This document shows, in pieces, positions 16,068 to 25,752 of a stretch of 64,000 nucleotides of DNA. The stretch is from contig JACKAO010000005.1 of the NCBI GenBank assembly GCA_020635035.1, forward strand, positions 289,301-353,300, given 5' to 3'. Numbering within the stretch: position 1 is the first letter of the stretch; every line of letters begins with the position of its first letter. The notes under the pieces were generated by a model that was not told the origin of the DNA, made no database searches, and worked only from the letters and a program-made list of their open reading frames with translations. Made by a program: the position numbers and the translations under genes. The DNA is from Calditrichia bacterium (GTDB lineage: Bacteria; Calditrichota; Calditrichia; Calditrichales; J004).

Positions 16068-17342
16068 TTGTCTAAACAGATTTATATTTTTCTTTTCTTT
16101 TCCTTTGCATCCATCCTTTTTGCACAAAATTTTACTGATAAAACGATTTCATCCATAATGGTCATAGGAAATGATATGACAGATGATGATGTGATCAAAA
16201 GAGAGATGCTTATAAATATTGGTGATGTTTACAGTGATTCGTTGATTGATCTGTCAGAAAAGCGCATTTTCAACCTTGCACTTTTTAATTATGTGGACAT
16301 TATCGAGGTTCCTGATAACAACAATGTGTCATTGCTGATAAGTGTGACTGAGCGCTTTTATCTTTTCCCTTATCCAGAATTTCGCATCGAAGATCGTGAT
16401 TGGGATAAACTGACTTACGGGTTCGGCATGGCCCATGTTAATTTCCGCGGGCGTAATGAAAAATTACTGGGGGTTGTATTATTTGGGTATCGTCCCGGGT
16501 TTGAAATCGAATATGCAAACCCATGGATAGGTACAAAAGCCCGTTACACAAACAGTATCTCAATCCGGAAATACAGCACCATGCATCGCACTATGGATTT
16601 TGATGAAAATCATTTTGCTGTGAACTGGAATATCGGCCGTTTTTGGACAAGATATTTTTCAAGCATTTTAGGATTTTATTATGATCACGTAAAAGTTCCG
16701 CAGGAAATCGCACCGATAATGCTTTCGGAACAAAGAAAAGAAGATCTCTTCGGGTTAGCCCTGTCTTTCAACTTTGACAATCGAGATCTGACATCTTATC
16801 CATCCCGGGGCTGGTATACAAAGGTGGCACTGTATCAGAATGGTTTCTTTGAACCGGATATTAACTATTTTCAATATAGCCTGGAAGCAAAACACTATAA
16901 GACGATCGGTAATTTTACACTTGCCGGCCGTGTATCCACGCTTCAAACCCTGGGAGATTTACCCATATATAAACTTGTTTACTTTGGTTTTACTGAACGG
17001 TTGCGAGGTCATTTTTCTGAAGTTTACCCTGGAAAACATTCTGCAATAGCAAATTTTGAAATCCGTATGCCACTTTTGGGGGAGCAACTTTTTAGCCTGC
17101 CATCTGCTTTTCTTCCGCCAAGCTCCACACGAAACCTTAAATTTGGATTAAACGCTGCCTTATTTTATGACACAGGTATTGTATGGAGTTATAAACGGGA
17201 ATTCGGCTTTAAAAACTTTTTACAAGGATTTGGCGTCGGCCTGCATTTTCGCCTGCCTTATGTTGAAGTAGCACGTCTGGAACTGGCTTTCGATGAAGCA
17301 GCAAATTCTGAAATAATATTTGAGGTTGGAACATCTTTATAA
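16068..17342 (+). CDS. BamA/TamA-like outer-membrane protein with TTG start
   Basis: A 424-residue exported protein. It starts at TTG, supported by AGGAG six bases upstream and by an immediate signal peptide ending LFAQ. A single POTRA-like domain (about residues 24-95: ISSIMVIGNDMTDDDVIKREM, then LFNYVDIIEV) precedes an Omp85-type barrel. The barrel includes LAGRVSTLQTLGDLPIYKLVYFGFTERLRGH, containing the conserved region near the (V/I)RG(F/Y) motif, and ends with aromatic-rich strands. One POTRA is fewer than BamA has, so it is probably an accessory Omp85 protein rather than the essential BamA. Confidence 0.75.
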   Translation: MSKQIYIFLFFSFASILFAQNFTDKTISSIMVIGNDMTDDDVIKREMLINIGDVYSDSLIDLSEKRIFNLALFNYVDIIEVPDNNNVSLLISVTERFYLFPYPEFRIEDRDWDKLTYGFGMAHVNFRGRNEKLLGVVLFGYRPGFEIEYANPWIGTKARYTNSISIRKYSTMHRTMDFDENHFAVNWNIGRFWTRYFSSILGFYYDHVKVPQEIAPIMLSEQRKEDLFGLALSFNFDNRDLTSYPSRGWYTKVALYQNGFFEPDINYFQYSLEAKHYKTIGNFTLAGRVSTLQTLGDLPIYKLVYFGFTERLRGHFSEVYPGKHSAIANFEIRMPLLGEQLFSLPSAFLPPSSTRNLKFGLNAALFYDTGIVWSYKREFGFKNFLQGFGVGLHFRLPYVEVARLELAFDEAANSEIIFEVGTSL

Positions 17343-17379
17343 TATTTTGATTAGGTCAATCCAAAAGAGTGATGGCCTT

Positions 17380-18261
17380 ATGTCGAAACCAATCAGCCAA
17401 TTTGCTCACCCCATAAAGCGTTCAAAAGATTCTATATCAAACGCAACTTTATCTTACTTATATATAGATCAGGATTATGACGAGATAGTCATTTTTTTGC
17501 ATGGCATACCTTCCAGCGCCGAACTTTGGCGGGAAGCACTGGTCCAACTCAGCAGGGACAGATTTGCTGTTTATGCCCCGGATTTAGCCGGTTATGGATA
17601 TACCCGATTAGCATCCAATGGAGATTATTCACTTGCCGGCTCAGCAGACCTGGTCGCAACCTGGATTAAAACTAAGTTTGGAAAACCTGTCTGGCTGGTC
17701 GGGCATGATTTGGGGGGTGCAATCAGTCAGATTATTGTAACGCGTTATCCGGAAATAGTCAGCCGGTTAACTTTATGCAATACTCCGGTTGACAGATCTT
17801 GGCCGGTCTTACCGGTTAGATTAATCAGACTGGCAGCAAAAATTGGACTTTATCCTTTTTTAGCCTGTTGCAAAATAATACCCAATCCATATACCCGAAG
17901 AAAAATGCGCAAAGCATTCTTTGATTCGGATGTCATCTCCAGGGAAAAGATAAACCGTATATTCTGGGCTAATAAACTTAACGACAAAGAAGGCCGGCGA
18001 CAATTTGCAAACCACTTGAAATCATTATCAAATCAGCAAACTCATAAAATCTTAAAAAAACTAAGTGAAATCAGATGTCCTGTGCAACTCATCTGGGCTA
18101 AAAATGACTATTATCAACCATGGATGATAGTGGGCCGCCGACTTGAAAAAATAATCCCCTCGTGCAATACGGTTCTTATAGAAAACACCGGACACTATCT
18201 CCCGATTGAAAAGCCTGCCGAACTTGTAAGAGCGATGCTCAACTGGTATGATACTTTATAG
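17380..18261 (+). CDS. alpha/beta hydrolase, epoxide hydrolase/haloalkane dehalogenase-like
   Basis: A 293-residue hydrolase. HGIPSSAELW (residues 41-50) forms the oxyanion region. The nucleophile elbow is GHDLGG with Asp110 rather than Ser, as in epoxide hydrolases and haloalkane dehalogenases. A cap domain follows, and NDYYQPW plus NTGHYLPIE near the C-terminus supply the acid and His. I start at the ATG at 17380; an upstream in-frame TTG at 17320 would overlap the preceding gene by 23 bases. The substrate cannot be assigned. Confidence 0.75.
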   Translation: MSKPISQFAHPIKRSKDSISNATLSYLYIDQDYDEIVIFLHGIPSSAELWREALVQLSRDRFAVYAPDLAGYGYTRLASNGDYSLAGSADLVATWIKTKFGKPVWLVGHDLGGAISQIIVTRYPEIVSRLTLCNTPVDRSWPVLPVRLIRLAAKIGLYPFLACCKIIPNPYTRRKMRKAFFDSDVISREKINRIFWANKLNDKEGRRQFANHLKSLSNQQTHKILKKLSEIRCPVQLIWAKNDYYQPWMIVGRRLEKIIPSCNTVLIENTGHYLPIEKPAELVRAMLNWYDTL

Positions 18262-18368
18262 ATCCTTCCGCAATATTAGAAGGTGAAATCACGTTTCAAA
18301 ATGCACATATTGGTTATTTGCATTAACCTGTGTACTTTGTAATGGAAACGATAACCGGAAAGAAAACT

Positions 18369-19454
18369 ATGCCTTTAGTGCCACAACATATTAAAGATTT
18401 AATACCGTATAAAGCGGGTAAATCTATTGAAGAATTACACAAGGAATACAATCCCCAGCGCATTGTAAAACTGGCTTCAAATGAGAATCCGATGGGTCCA
18501 TCGCCAAAAGCGCTCGAAGCCATGCACAACTCTCTAAATTTTTTGAACCGCTATCCAAATCCTTCTTCGATCGATTTACGGGAAGCACTTGCTAAAAGAT
18601 TTGATGTAAAAATTGAGAATGTGATAACCGGCCACGGCTCTGAAGGAATAATGTCGGTAATTATGCGGACATTTTTACTGGATGATGAAGAAGCACTTAC
18701 TTCCGAAGGGACATTTATCGGTTTCAGAGTCCTTGCGCAATCCCGTGGGATAAATCTGAAAATGGTTCCTTTGAAAAATTACAGAATTGATCTTATTGCC
18801 ATTGCTGAAAACATAACAGCGAAAACAAAAATTATTTACCTGGCAAATCCAAATAATCCTACAGGCACCATCTTCACTGTAAAAGAATTTCTGGAATTTA
18901 AAGAAAAAGTTCCCGCAAATGTTCTTGTAATTTTGGATGAAGCGTATTTTGAATTTTGCTCCGGCGATCCGGTATACCCCGATTCCATGAAATACAGGCT
19001 CGATAATGTGATAACATTACGTACCTATTCCAAAGCCTACGGTTTAGCCGGAATTCGCATAGGTTATGGATTTGCTCATCATGAACTTATAAATAATTTA
19101 ATGAAGGTAAAATTACCTTTCGAACCAAGCATTACAGCTCAGGTAGCCGGTTTGGCTGCAATGAAAGATCAGGAATTTTTAGATACCTACCTGCGGATAA
19201 ATCGCGAAGGAATACAGATTTTATACAAACTTTTTGAAGAAACCGGAATTAAGTATATTGAAAGTTATGCAAATTTTGTTACAATTATTCTTGATAGCGA
19301 AGAAAGAGTTAATAAATTAAACAATGATCTTTTGAAACAGGGAGTTATAGTTCGCCCCCTTAAAGCATTTGGTATTTCCAATGCCATCCGCATTAATACC
19401 GGCCTGCCTGATGAAATGGATTATTTTGTTAAAGTATTTAAAAAAGTTTTTTAG
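18369..19454 (+). CDS. hisC: histidinol-phosphate aminotransferase
   Basis: A 361-residue class I/II aminotransferase. KLASNENPMGPSP near residue 34 is the HisC signature, NPNNPTG (about 150) contacts PLP, DEAYFEF holds the PLP-pairing Asp, and Lys222 in TYSKAYGLAG is the Schiff-base lysine; GIRIGYG follows. The start at 18369 has GGAAAG upstream; earlier in-frame GTG (18330) and ATG (18342) starts are possible. No other his genes are nearby, and some HisC-like enzymes act on aromatic amino acids, so the substrate is likely but not proven. Confidence 0.88.
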   Translation: MPLVPQHIKDLIPYKAGKSIEELHKEYNPQRIVKLASNENPMGPSPKALEAMHNSLNFLNRYPNPSSIDLREALAKRFDVKIENVITGHGSEGIMSVIMRTFLLDDEEALTSEGTFIGFRVLAQSRGINLKMVPLKNYRIDLIAIAENITAKTKIIYLANPNNPTGTIFTVKEFLEFKEKVPANVLVILDEAYFEFCSGDPVYPDSMKYRLDNVITLRTYSKAYGLAGIRIGYGFAHHELINNLMKVKLPFEPSITAQVAGLAAMKDQEFLDTYLRINREGIQILYKLFEETGIKYIESYANFVTIILDSEERVNKLNNDLLKQGVIVRPLKAFGISNAIRINTGLPDEMDYFVKVFKKVF

Positions 19455-19464
19455 CATGTAAATC

Positions 19465-19493
19465 TTGACACTTTTTTATAAAATCTCTAAACT
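19465..19493 (+). promoter_or_regulatory. sigma-70 promoter of rpoN
   Basis: TTGACA (19465-19470), 17 bases, TAAACT (19488-19493): a perfect -35 with a four-of-six -10. It lies 48 bases before rpoN, consistent with housekeeping transcription of the sigma-54 gene. Confidence 0.55.
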
Positions 19494-19540
19494 ACATAAA
19501 TCGTGCCAAAATTTTTAAAAGGTTTAACACAGGGAACTTA

Positions 19541-21010
19541 ATGAATCAGGTTTATCTCGGACAATATCTAAAACTGGAACAAAAACTCACCCCGCAGCAG
19601 ATATTGCTGTCAACTCTTTTACAATTGCCACTGCTTTCACTGGAGCAGCGGATAAAAAGTGAATTGGAACAAAATCCGGTGCTGGAAGAAGGTGAAGATG
19701 AAAATGAAAGTCCTGAAGAAGTAATTGAAAGCACATCCGATGAAATGGATGAACTGGAAAAAGAGTTGAGCCTGCACGAAAAAAATGGCAATGATTCTGA
19801 CTACGACAAAAAAGAACTTGAAGAAGCTCAGGACGACACTGATCTGGAAAATCTTTTTAAAGATGAAGACACATTCGAAATTCGTATTCCCAAAGATAAA
19901 AACGAAGAAGAATACGAGCGCCCTGAAATCAGCCAGACCAGCCTGCCTGAACATCTGCTTGAGCAACTGCATATTTTAAATTTATCAGAAACCGAACATG
20001 CTATTGGTGAACAATTAGTCTGGAATATTCGTGATGACGGATACCTGGACGCCACTTTGAATTTAGATCAGCTTGCAGAAGAATATGAATCCAATACAGA
20101 AACAGTTGAAAAAGTGCTTAAACAGATTCACACACTCGACCCCATTGGTGTCGGATCTCGTAACTTGCGTGAATGCCTTTTAGTACAATTATATGAACAA
20201 AAGTTACCCGACCCGGTAGCGATTGAAATTATTGAGAATCATTTTGATGACTTTAAGAATAAGCGTTTTGATAAACTTATAAACATACTTGATATTGACA
20301 AAGAACGCCTGCAGGAAGCGGTTGATGAAATCTTACAGCTTAATCCTAAGCCCGGTGAAGGATTATTCGATTCCAGGACAAACTATATTGTTCCTGATTT
20401 TATAGTAGAAAAAGTGGATGGTAAATTTGTTGTAAGCCTGAATGACTGGAATGTACCGCCGCTAAGAATAAGCAATACTTACAAGAATATGCTTCTGGAT
20501 AAGAAAAATACCGATAGTGAAACCCGCAATTATATTCGTAAAAAAGTAGAAAATGCACGTTGGTTTATTACATCAATTTATCAGCGTAAGATAACTATGA
20601 TGAAGGTTATGGAAGCCATTGTGCAACGTCAACTAAAATTTTTCGACAAAGGTCCTGATTATATTGAACCGCTTATCATGCGTGAAATAGCTGAGATGAT
20701 AAGTATGGATATTTCTACCGTTAGCCGTGTTTCCAATGGGAAATATGTCCAGACGGATTTTGGCGTTTTTGAATTAAAATACTTCTTTAATGAACGCATT
20801 GAAAATGAAGAAGGGGAAGAAATAGCAACACCGATCATTAAAAAACGTATTGCTGAAATTGTTGAGAAAGAAGACGGGAAAAAACCACTTAGTGATGACA
20901 AAATATCGGCAATGCTTAAAAAAGAAGGATTCCCGATTGCCAGACGAACAGTCGCAAAATACCGCGAGCAAATTGGCATTCCAGTCGCAAGGCTAAGACG
21001 CAGTATTTAA
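19541..21010 (+). CDS. rpoN: RNA polymerase sigma-54 factor
   Basis: A 489-residue sigma-54. Region I is a Gln/Leu-rich N-terminus (LKLEQKLTPQQILLSTLLQLPLLSLEQRI, residues about 8-38 in two overlapping blocks) used to respond to AAA+ activators. An acidic region II (about 45-120) follows. The core-binding domain contains IRDDGYLDA and LDPIGVGSRNLRECL, then the DNA-binding helix-turn-helix (MDISTVSRVSNGKYV). The RpoN box ARRTVAKYRE at 467-476, which reads the -24 element, is intact. It stands alone between hisC and an alkaline phosphatase; the usual hpf/ptsN neighbours are absent. Confidence 0.97.
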   Translation: MNQVYLGQYLKLEQKLTPQQILLSTLLQLPLLSLEQRIKSELEQNPVLEEGEDENESPEEVIESTSDEMDELEKELSLHEKNGNDSDYDKKELEEAQDDTDLENLFKDEDTFEIRIPKDKNEEEYERPEISQTSLPEHLLEQLHILNLSETEHAIGEQLVWNIRDDGYLDATLNLDQLAEEYESNTETVEKVLKQIHTLDPIGVGSRNLRECLLVQLYEQKLPDPVAIEIIENHFDDFKNKRFDKLINILDIDKERLQEAVDEILQLNPKPGEGLFDSRTNYIVPDFIVEKVDGKFVVSLNDWNVPPLRISNTYKNMLLDKKNTDSETRNYIRKKVENARWFITSIYQRKITMMKVMEAIVQRQLKFFDKGPDYIEPLIMREIAEMISMDISTVSRVSNGKYVQTDFGVFELKYFFNERIENEEGEEIATPIIKKRIAEIVEKEDGKKPLSDDKISAMLKKEGFPIARRTVAKYREQIGIPVARLRRSI

Positions 21011-21127
21011 TTTTTTGAACATAAAATATTCTTCTGTGTTTTAGCGAATTCTAATCATTTTCTCATAATAAATATTTTCCATTAGCTTTATATTTATTTC
21101 TTTAACAAAAAAACATAAGGATTAAAC

Positions 21128-22195
21128 ATGCTGCTCAAATCACTTAAACTGGTTTTCGTATTAGCTCTGCTATCGTTTGCTTCAGAAACTCCAAAAAATA
21201 TTATTCTTTTTATCGGAGACGGTATGGGTCCTGCTCAAATAACCGCGCTGAAAACAGTTACTGGCACCCCTAATCTTGAACGTTTTAAAAATGCCGGATT
21301 TGCAACAACCTATTCAGAAGATGAGTATGTAACAGACTCTGCAGCAGGAGCAACTGCTTTGGCAACTGGTTTTAAAACCTATAATGGTGCAATTTCTGTT
21401 GATGCCGCTCATCAAAAATTAAAAACCGTACTGGAGTATGCAGAAGAACTTGGGAAATCAACCGGCCTTGTTGCAACCTGTTCAATAACACATGCAACAC
21501 CCGCGGCTTTTGCAGCACATCAACCAAGCCGTAAAATGAACAATGAAATTGCTGATGATATCACAGCGAGCGGTACTGATGTAATCATCGGTGGCGGACT
21601 TTCGTTTTTCCTGCCAAAATCCGCAGATAACAGCGCCCGTGAAGATGAGAAAGATCTTTTTTCTAAACTTAAATCAAGCCATAACTTGGTAAACAATGAC
21701 AACGAATTTAAAAATTTCCACGGGAAGAACCTGGTTTATCTTTACGCTAAGGAACATCCCGGAAAAGCAAACGAAAGAACGCTTTCTTTAAAAGAAATGA
21801 CCAGCAAAGCTATCGAGGTTCTTTCCCAAAATGATAACGGTTTTTTTCTGATGGTTGAAGGTTCCCAAATTGACTGGGGTGGCCATGCAAATGAATCGGA
21901 TTATATTATTTCTGAGATTGTTGATTTTGACGGAGCTGTCGGTGCAGGTTTGGATTTTGCTGAGAAAAACAAAGAAACCATGATTGTTGTAACAGCTGAT
22001 CATGAAACGGGTGGTTATTCACTGCTGGGCGGGTCAATCGCTGAGAAGAAAGTGACAAAAACTGAATTTACTACAAAAGGTCATTCTGCGGTTATGGTTC
22101 CGGTTTTTTCTTTTGGACCAGGCAGTGATGTTTTAACAGGCATTATAGACAATACACTGATTGGTAAAACTATAATCAAGTATAATCAGAATTAA
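21128..22195 (+). CDS. alkaline phosphatase
   Basis: A 355-residue exported phosphatase, shorter than E. coli PhoA. Residues 1-19 form a signal peptide. NIILFIGDGMG holds the metal ligand Asp31, VTDSAAGATA holds the nucleophile Ser71, VEGSQIDWGGH and TADHETGG supply the other metal ligands. It hydrolyses phosphate monoesters in the periplasm. No Pho box or phosphate genes are visible near it. AAGG lies 8 bases before the ATG. It ends three bases before the convergent barrel gene. Confidence 0.92.
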   Translation: MLLKSLKLVFVLALLSFASETPKNIILFIGDGMGPAQITALKTVTGTPNLERFKNAGFATTYSEDEYVTDSAAGATALATGFKTYNGAISVDAAHQKLKTVLEYAEELGKSTGLVATCSITHATPAAFAAHQPSRKMNNEIADDITASGTDVIIGGGLSFFLPKSADNSAREDEKDLFSKLKSSHNLVNNDNEFKNFHGKNLVYLYAKEHPGKANERTLSLKEMTSKAIEVLSQNDNGFFLMVEGSQIDWGGHANESDYIISEIVDFDGAVGAGLDFAEKNKETMIVVTADHETGGYSLLGGSIAEKKVTKTEFTTKGHSAVMVPVFSFGPGSDVLTGIIDNTLIGKTIIKYNQN

Positions 22196-22198
22196 AGA

Positions 22199-23509
22199 TT
22201 ATAAGCCCACGCGGAAATCAATTGCAGTATAAATACCATTTGAATATGTTGGCCAAAGGGCTTCGCGCATGGCGTACGAGATGTTAAATTTAAAACCTTC
22301 AAAATCTAAGCCTGTGCCTAGCCCTAATAAAAATTGATTTCTTCCGCCAACGGATATCCCCCCGCGTAAAGGCAGCCAGGACAACACTTTATACTCTGCC
22401 CCGGCACTTATCTCAGGGATAACCGAGTTTCCAAAATCTTCCGTTAACCCTTGTCGCCACTGTGCGGTAAGGGTAAGATTATTCAGTATCTGGTAGCTTG
22501 CTGCGATGTAAAGATTTGCAGGCAAAGTGGTACTGAAAGAACTTTTTTCAATTGTTGTGTCTGTTTCGACAGAGCGGTCAACATCGTCATTACTTGTTAA
22601 AAAGACAGAGTCCGATTTAAAAAAGCGTACTTCTGCTGCATTAGTATTCCAGTTAATGAATGCAAACAGGTTTTCCAGAGAAACAGCAAAATTCCATTTT
22701 TTATCATAGATAGCCGCAGCCGATAAATCCAACCCGAAGCCGCTTCCTGCGGATATGCCCCCTGCCGGATAGGCGCGTCTGGCCCTTAGATTTAAACGAT
22801 AAAAGCCAACATCTTCATCAGCCATTCCGCTACTGCTGGACCTGATATATGACGCATCTGAATCCTGTATTTCATACACTGCATTCCCTGACAAATAACT
22901 GAATTTTGCAGCAACAGCAAAAGCATCTAAATCACGCAGGCCAAAATCAGTCTTTATCTCCTGAGCATACGCAAAGGAATATTTGGTTGCAGCATAAAAA
23001 GCTCCGCTGGCTATCTCAGGTTTTTCAAATTTAAAATCTTCAGTAAAATTTAGATCAAAGAGCAGCCCCAGTGCTTCTCTTGATTTTATTTTTACACCAC
23101 CACTTCCGATCACATCAACACTGAATCCCATATTATTTAGAGCCAGTGTAAAAATGTTTACACGTAAATTTGTACTCACACCTAATCCGTCCGTCGGCAT
23201 TAAATCAAGAATTGCCTTTTCATCATTCGCATCCCACGCTTCACCATGATGACCTTCATAGGTAAAATACCTGTTGTAATCTGCCACAGAAATTGAGCTG
23301 TTGCTTATACCACTGTAGATCGAAAGAAATGCAAATTCATTGTTTTTTTCTTCAAGAGCCAGTCTTGCAGGGTTAAAAGACATAGCGTCCGTTCCCGAAC
23401 CAAAGGCTGTAATACTGTGGGCCATGCTTAAACTTTTAGCATTAAAATTCTGTGCAAAAACAGAATTGCAGATTAATATCAATAAAATAATTTTTAGAAT
23501 ATTAGTCAT
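22199..23509 (-). CDS. outer-membrane beta-barrel protein, DUF5723-like
   Basis: A 436-residue protein with a signal peptide (MTNILKIILLILICNSVFAQ). The mature start has SLSMAHSITAFGSGTDAMSFNPARLA, a pattern shared by PorV/FadL-like and DUF5723 barrels of FCB bacteria, in which an early Asn-Pro-Ala turn follows a Gly-rich strand. The rest is Gly/aromatic alternating strands ending in a basic-hydrophobic last strand (IYTAIDFRVGL). I take the ATG at 23509, which has GTGGA 8 bases upstream and overlaps the preceding lipoprotein stop by 8 bases; an ATG three codons earlier is also possible. The two are translationally coupled. Function unknown. Confidence 0.6.
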   Translation of the reverse strand: MTNILKIILLILICNSVFAQNFNAKSLSMAHSITAFGSGTDAMSFNPARLALEEKNNEFAFLSIYSGISNSSISVADYNRYFTYEGHHGEAWDANDEKAILDLMPTDGLGVSTNLRVNIFTLALNNMGFSVDVIGSGGVKIKSREALGLLFDLNFTEDFKFEKPEIASGAFYAATKYSFAYAQEIKTDFGLRDLDAFAVAAKFSYLSGNAVYEIQDSDASYIRSSSSGMADEDVGFYRLNLRARRAYPAGGISAGSGFGLDLSAAAIYDKKWNFAVSLENLFAFINWNTNAAEVRFFKSDSVFLTSNDDVDRSVETDTTIEKSSFSTTLPANLYIAASYQILNNLTLTAQWRQGLTEDFGNSVIPEISAGAEYKVLSWLPLRGGISVGGRNQFLLGLGTGLDFEGFKFNISYAMREALWPTYSNGIYTAIDFRVGL

Positions 23510-25595
23510 TTTCAACATCCACTTTTACCCTGACATCCATGTAACCATTATATTTAAAAACATCATTTTTACGGAACAAAACCGGTTGTGTTTGCGGGCG
23601 GACTTTAATTTGTGCCCCATAATATAATGGTGATTTATTGAATAACTGAAGCTGTGCCGGCGTTAAGGCCAATTCATTCTCCGATGTTTTCGGACTAAGC
23701 ACCAGACCATCGGAATTTTTATTACCTGAAATAACCGTCGAAGAGAGAAGAATCCGGGTTGAATCGGTACTTTCTTCATCAAACATGTTCGTTGAGTCAT
23801 TGCTGATTGCAAATGAGAAATCAGCACCCAGAGGCAGACCATTAATAGAGTTTAAAAACAAGCTTACAGTCCTGATATCCTGTGTAATACGATCTCTTTC
23901 ATCCTGGCTCAAATCGTCCCTAGTGATTGAATCAATATCAGTTTTTACATAAACCGGTTCATCAATAATTGCTTTAAGCGGCGATTCTATTGAATAATCA
24001 GCCCAGACTTTATCCGATAAGGCAACACTGCCCCGACCGTCAACAAAACCATCGCCAGCGATGCTGATCGAAGTTGGCTGAATACGCATCAGATCGACAA
24101 TACTCGGATTCGTATTAGAACCGTTGAGCACGACAACCGTTTTTCCCGGCAGGCCGCTTGTTCCTTTATTTATAACAGTGTCTATCGGGATTTCCACTCT
24201 TTCGCCGGACTCTTTGTTTTCTCCGCTTAGCAACAGATCAATATTAATATCAAAGTTCATTTCATTATACAGATTTAGTGTAAGTACCAGATCCGGTAAT
24301 GTGAATTCTCCTTCAAAGCTTGAATAATCTACAAGATCGGTTTCTTCAACCGGTTCAATATCAATCTCAAGATTTTCGACACTTCCTTCAAAATAAGAGA
24401 CATAGGTTGAATCCATCGAAATATCAACTACAATGGAGTCTTCCGAGTCAATTGTTACCGGGCCATTACTCGGATAGCTGATTGCATTTATCTCATAACG
24501 GATCGAGTCAACTGCTTCTCCGGGATTTAACCTGTTCTTTATACTGTAACCTGAGATATCTATTTTTTTGTTAGTGGTTTGTTTTGCCGGCATAAATACA
24601 GTTATTTTTTTCTCTTCACCAAATTCATCCTGCATATTCAGGATTGTAACATTCAGATCAGCATCTATTTCGAGATAATTGTGAATTGCCAGATTCAACG
24701 AACCATTGTCAATCTCGGCAAAGTTGACAGATTTATCTTTGGTATCAATTGCTGTTGCTCCGCTGCGCGGGATGTCTTGTTGCGGGACATCCGCAACGGC
24801 ATGAAGAACTTTCAGATTTTCGATAAAAATTTCTGTATCAAATCCTGCACTGATATCATCTGCTGTAAGCGTGCGGGAATCTGATGTTGCAGCTATCGGA
24901 ACCTTATAATCCAGCTGAAACTGGTTTGAAATACTTTTACCCGCAAGGTTTATTATTGAACTTGTAGCGGATGCACCCGTTGGAATTGGATCATTAAATA
25001 TTACCGAGTCTATTATCCCGCGATCAGGCTCATTACTGCGCTTTGCATCATATATTTTTATTTTTAATCCGCTGTCAATATCAAGGATCATGTTGTTATA
25101 AAATACAAGGTACATATCTGCGGAATCTATTGTCACAGATTGGAATTTATTCATCTCCACCTGATGTGGCGGGGGATCAACAACCTGCGCATCAAGCGGT
25201 GGCAGAACTGTTCCGGGTTCCACGTTCAGATCTGGAAAAATATCATCTATAGTTGTCAGGCCGGTTTTTACAGGATCCGGATTTTCGAGTTCGATAACAC
25301 CAACTGTTTCATTGATCTTGTCATCATCGGCTTTAAAAGCCAGGTCAGACGGTTTTACTGATTGTGCTTCTGTAGTATCATTTATGCTGACATAGATAAG
25401 CGTGTCACCATAAACATCGCTGTATCCGGAACTGAATGAACTTTCCGTAAGCACTTCTTCCATTGAAATTTCATCTGTTCTGAAGTGCACTTTTACTTTG
25501 GATTCCCAGCCGGGAATTTCGGGATCGTTAATACTGCAACCCAGAAAAAATAGTACAAAAAGAACAATGATGGATCGGGTTAAAAACATCTTCAT
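23502..25595 (-). CDS. large lipoprotein of unknown function
   Basis: A 697-residue protein with a signal peptide and lipobox (FFLGC, lipidated Cys20). It is almost entirely beta-strand-like, rich in Asp, Ser, Thr and Ile, with repeated short stretches of the form IDSED or LNLYNEMNFDINIDLLLSGEN that look like tandem Ig-like or LEA-like modules. AAGGAA four bases upstream of the ATG at 25595 decides the start; a longer reading frame upstream is not needed. It is coupled to the barrel gene downstream, so the pair probably forms an outer-membrane complex. No family is recognised. Confidence 0.65.
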   Translation of the reverse strand: MKMFLTRSIIVLFVLFFLGCSINDPEIPGWESKVKVHFRTDEISMEEVLTESSFSSGYSDVYGDTLIYVSINDTTEAQSVKPSDLAFKADDDKINETVGVIELENPDPVKTGLTTIDDIFPDLNVEPGTVLPPLDAQVVDPPPHQVEMNKFQSVTIDSADMYLVFYNNMILDIDSGLKIKIYDAKRSNEPDRGIIDSVIFNDPIPTGASATSSIINLAGKSISNQFQLDYKVPIAATSDSRTLTADDISAGFDTEIFIENLKVLHAVADVPQQDIPRSGATAIDTKDKSVNFAEIDNGSLNLAIHNYLEIDADLNVTILNMQDEFGEEKKITVFMPAKQTTNKKIDISGYSIKNRLNPGEAVDSIRYEINAISYPSNGPVTIDSEDSIVVDISMDSTYVSYFEGSVENLEIDIEPVEETDLVDYSSFEGEFTLPDLVLTLNLYNEMNFDINIDLLLSGENKESGERVEIPIDTVINKGTSGLPGKTVVVLNGSNTNPSIVDLMRIQPTSISIAGDGFVDGRGSVALSDKVWADYSIESPLKAIIDEPVYVKTDIDSITRDDLSQDERDRITQDIRTVSLFLNSINGLPLGADFSFAISNDSTNMFDEESTDSTRILLSSTVISGNKNSDGLVLSPKTSENELALTPAQLQLFNKSPLYYGAQIKVRPQTQPVLFRKNDVFKYNGYMDVRVKVDVEND

Positions 25596-25752
25596 TACAT
25601 TCCTTGTCGTTATTAGTGATATTTTTATCGTCACTAAAATTCAATATCTGATTTTTAAATGATTTTTATAATGTATAACGCTTTATACTTAAAAAAGTTG
25701 AGGACGCGCAAAATGAGTAAAATAATTAAAGTGGAGGGAAGAATTACAAAAA

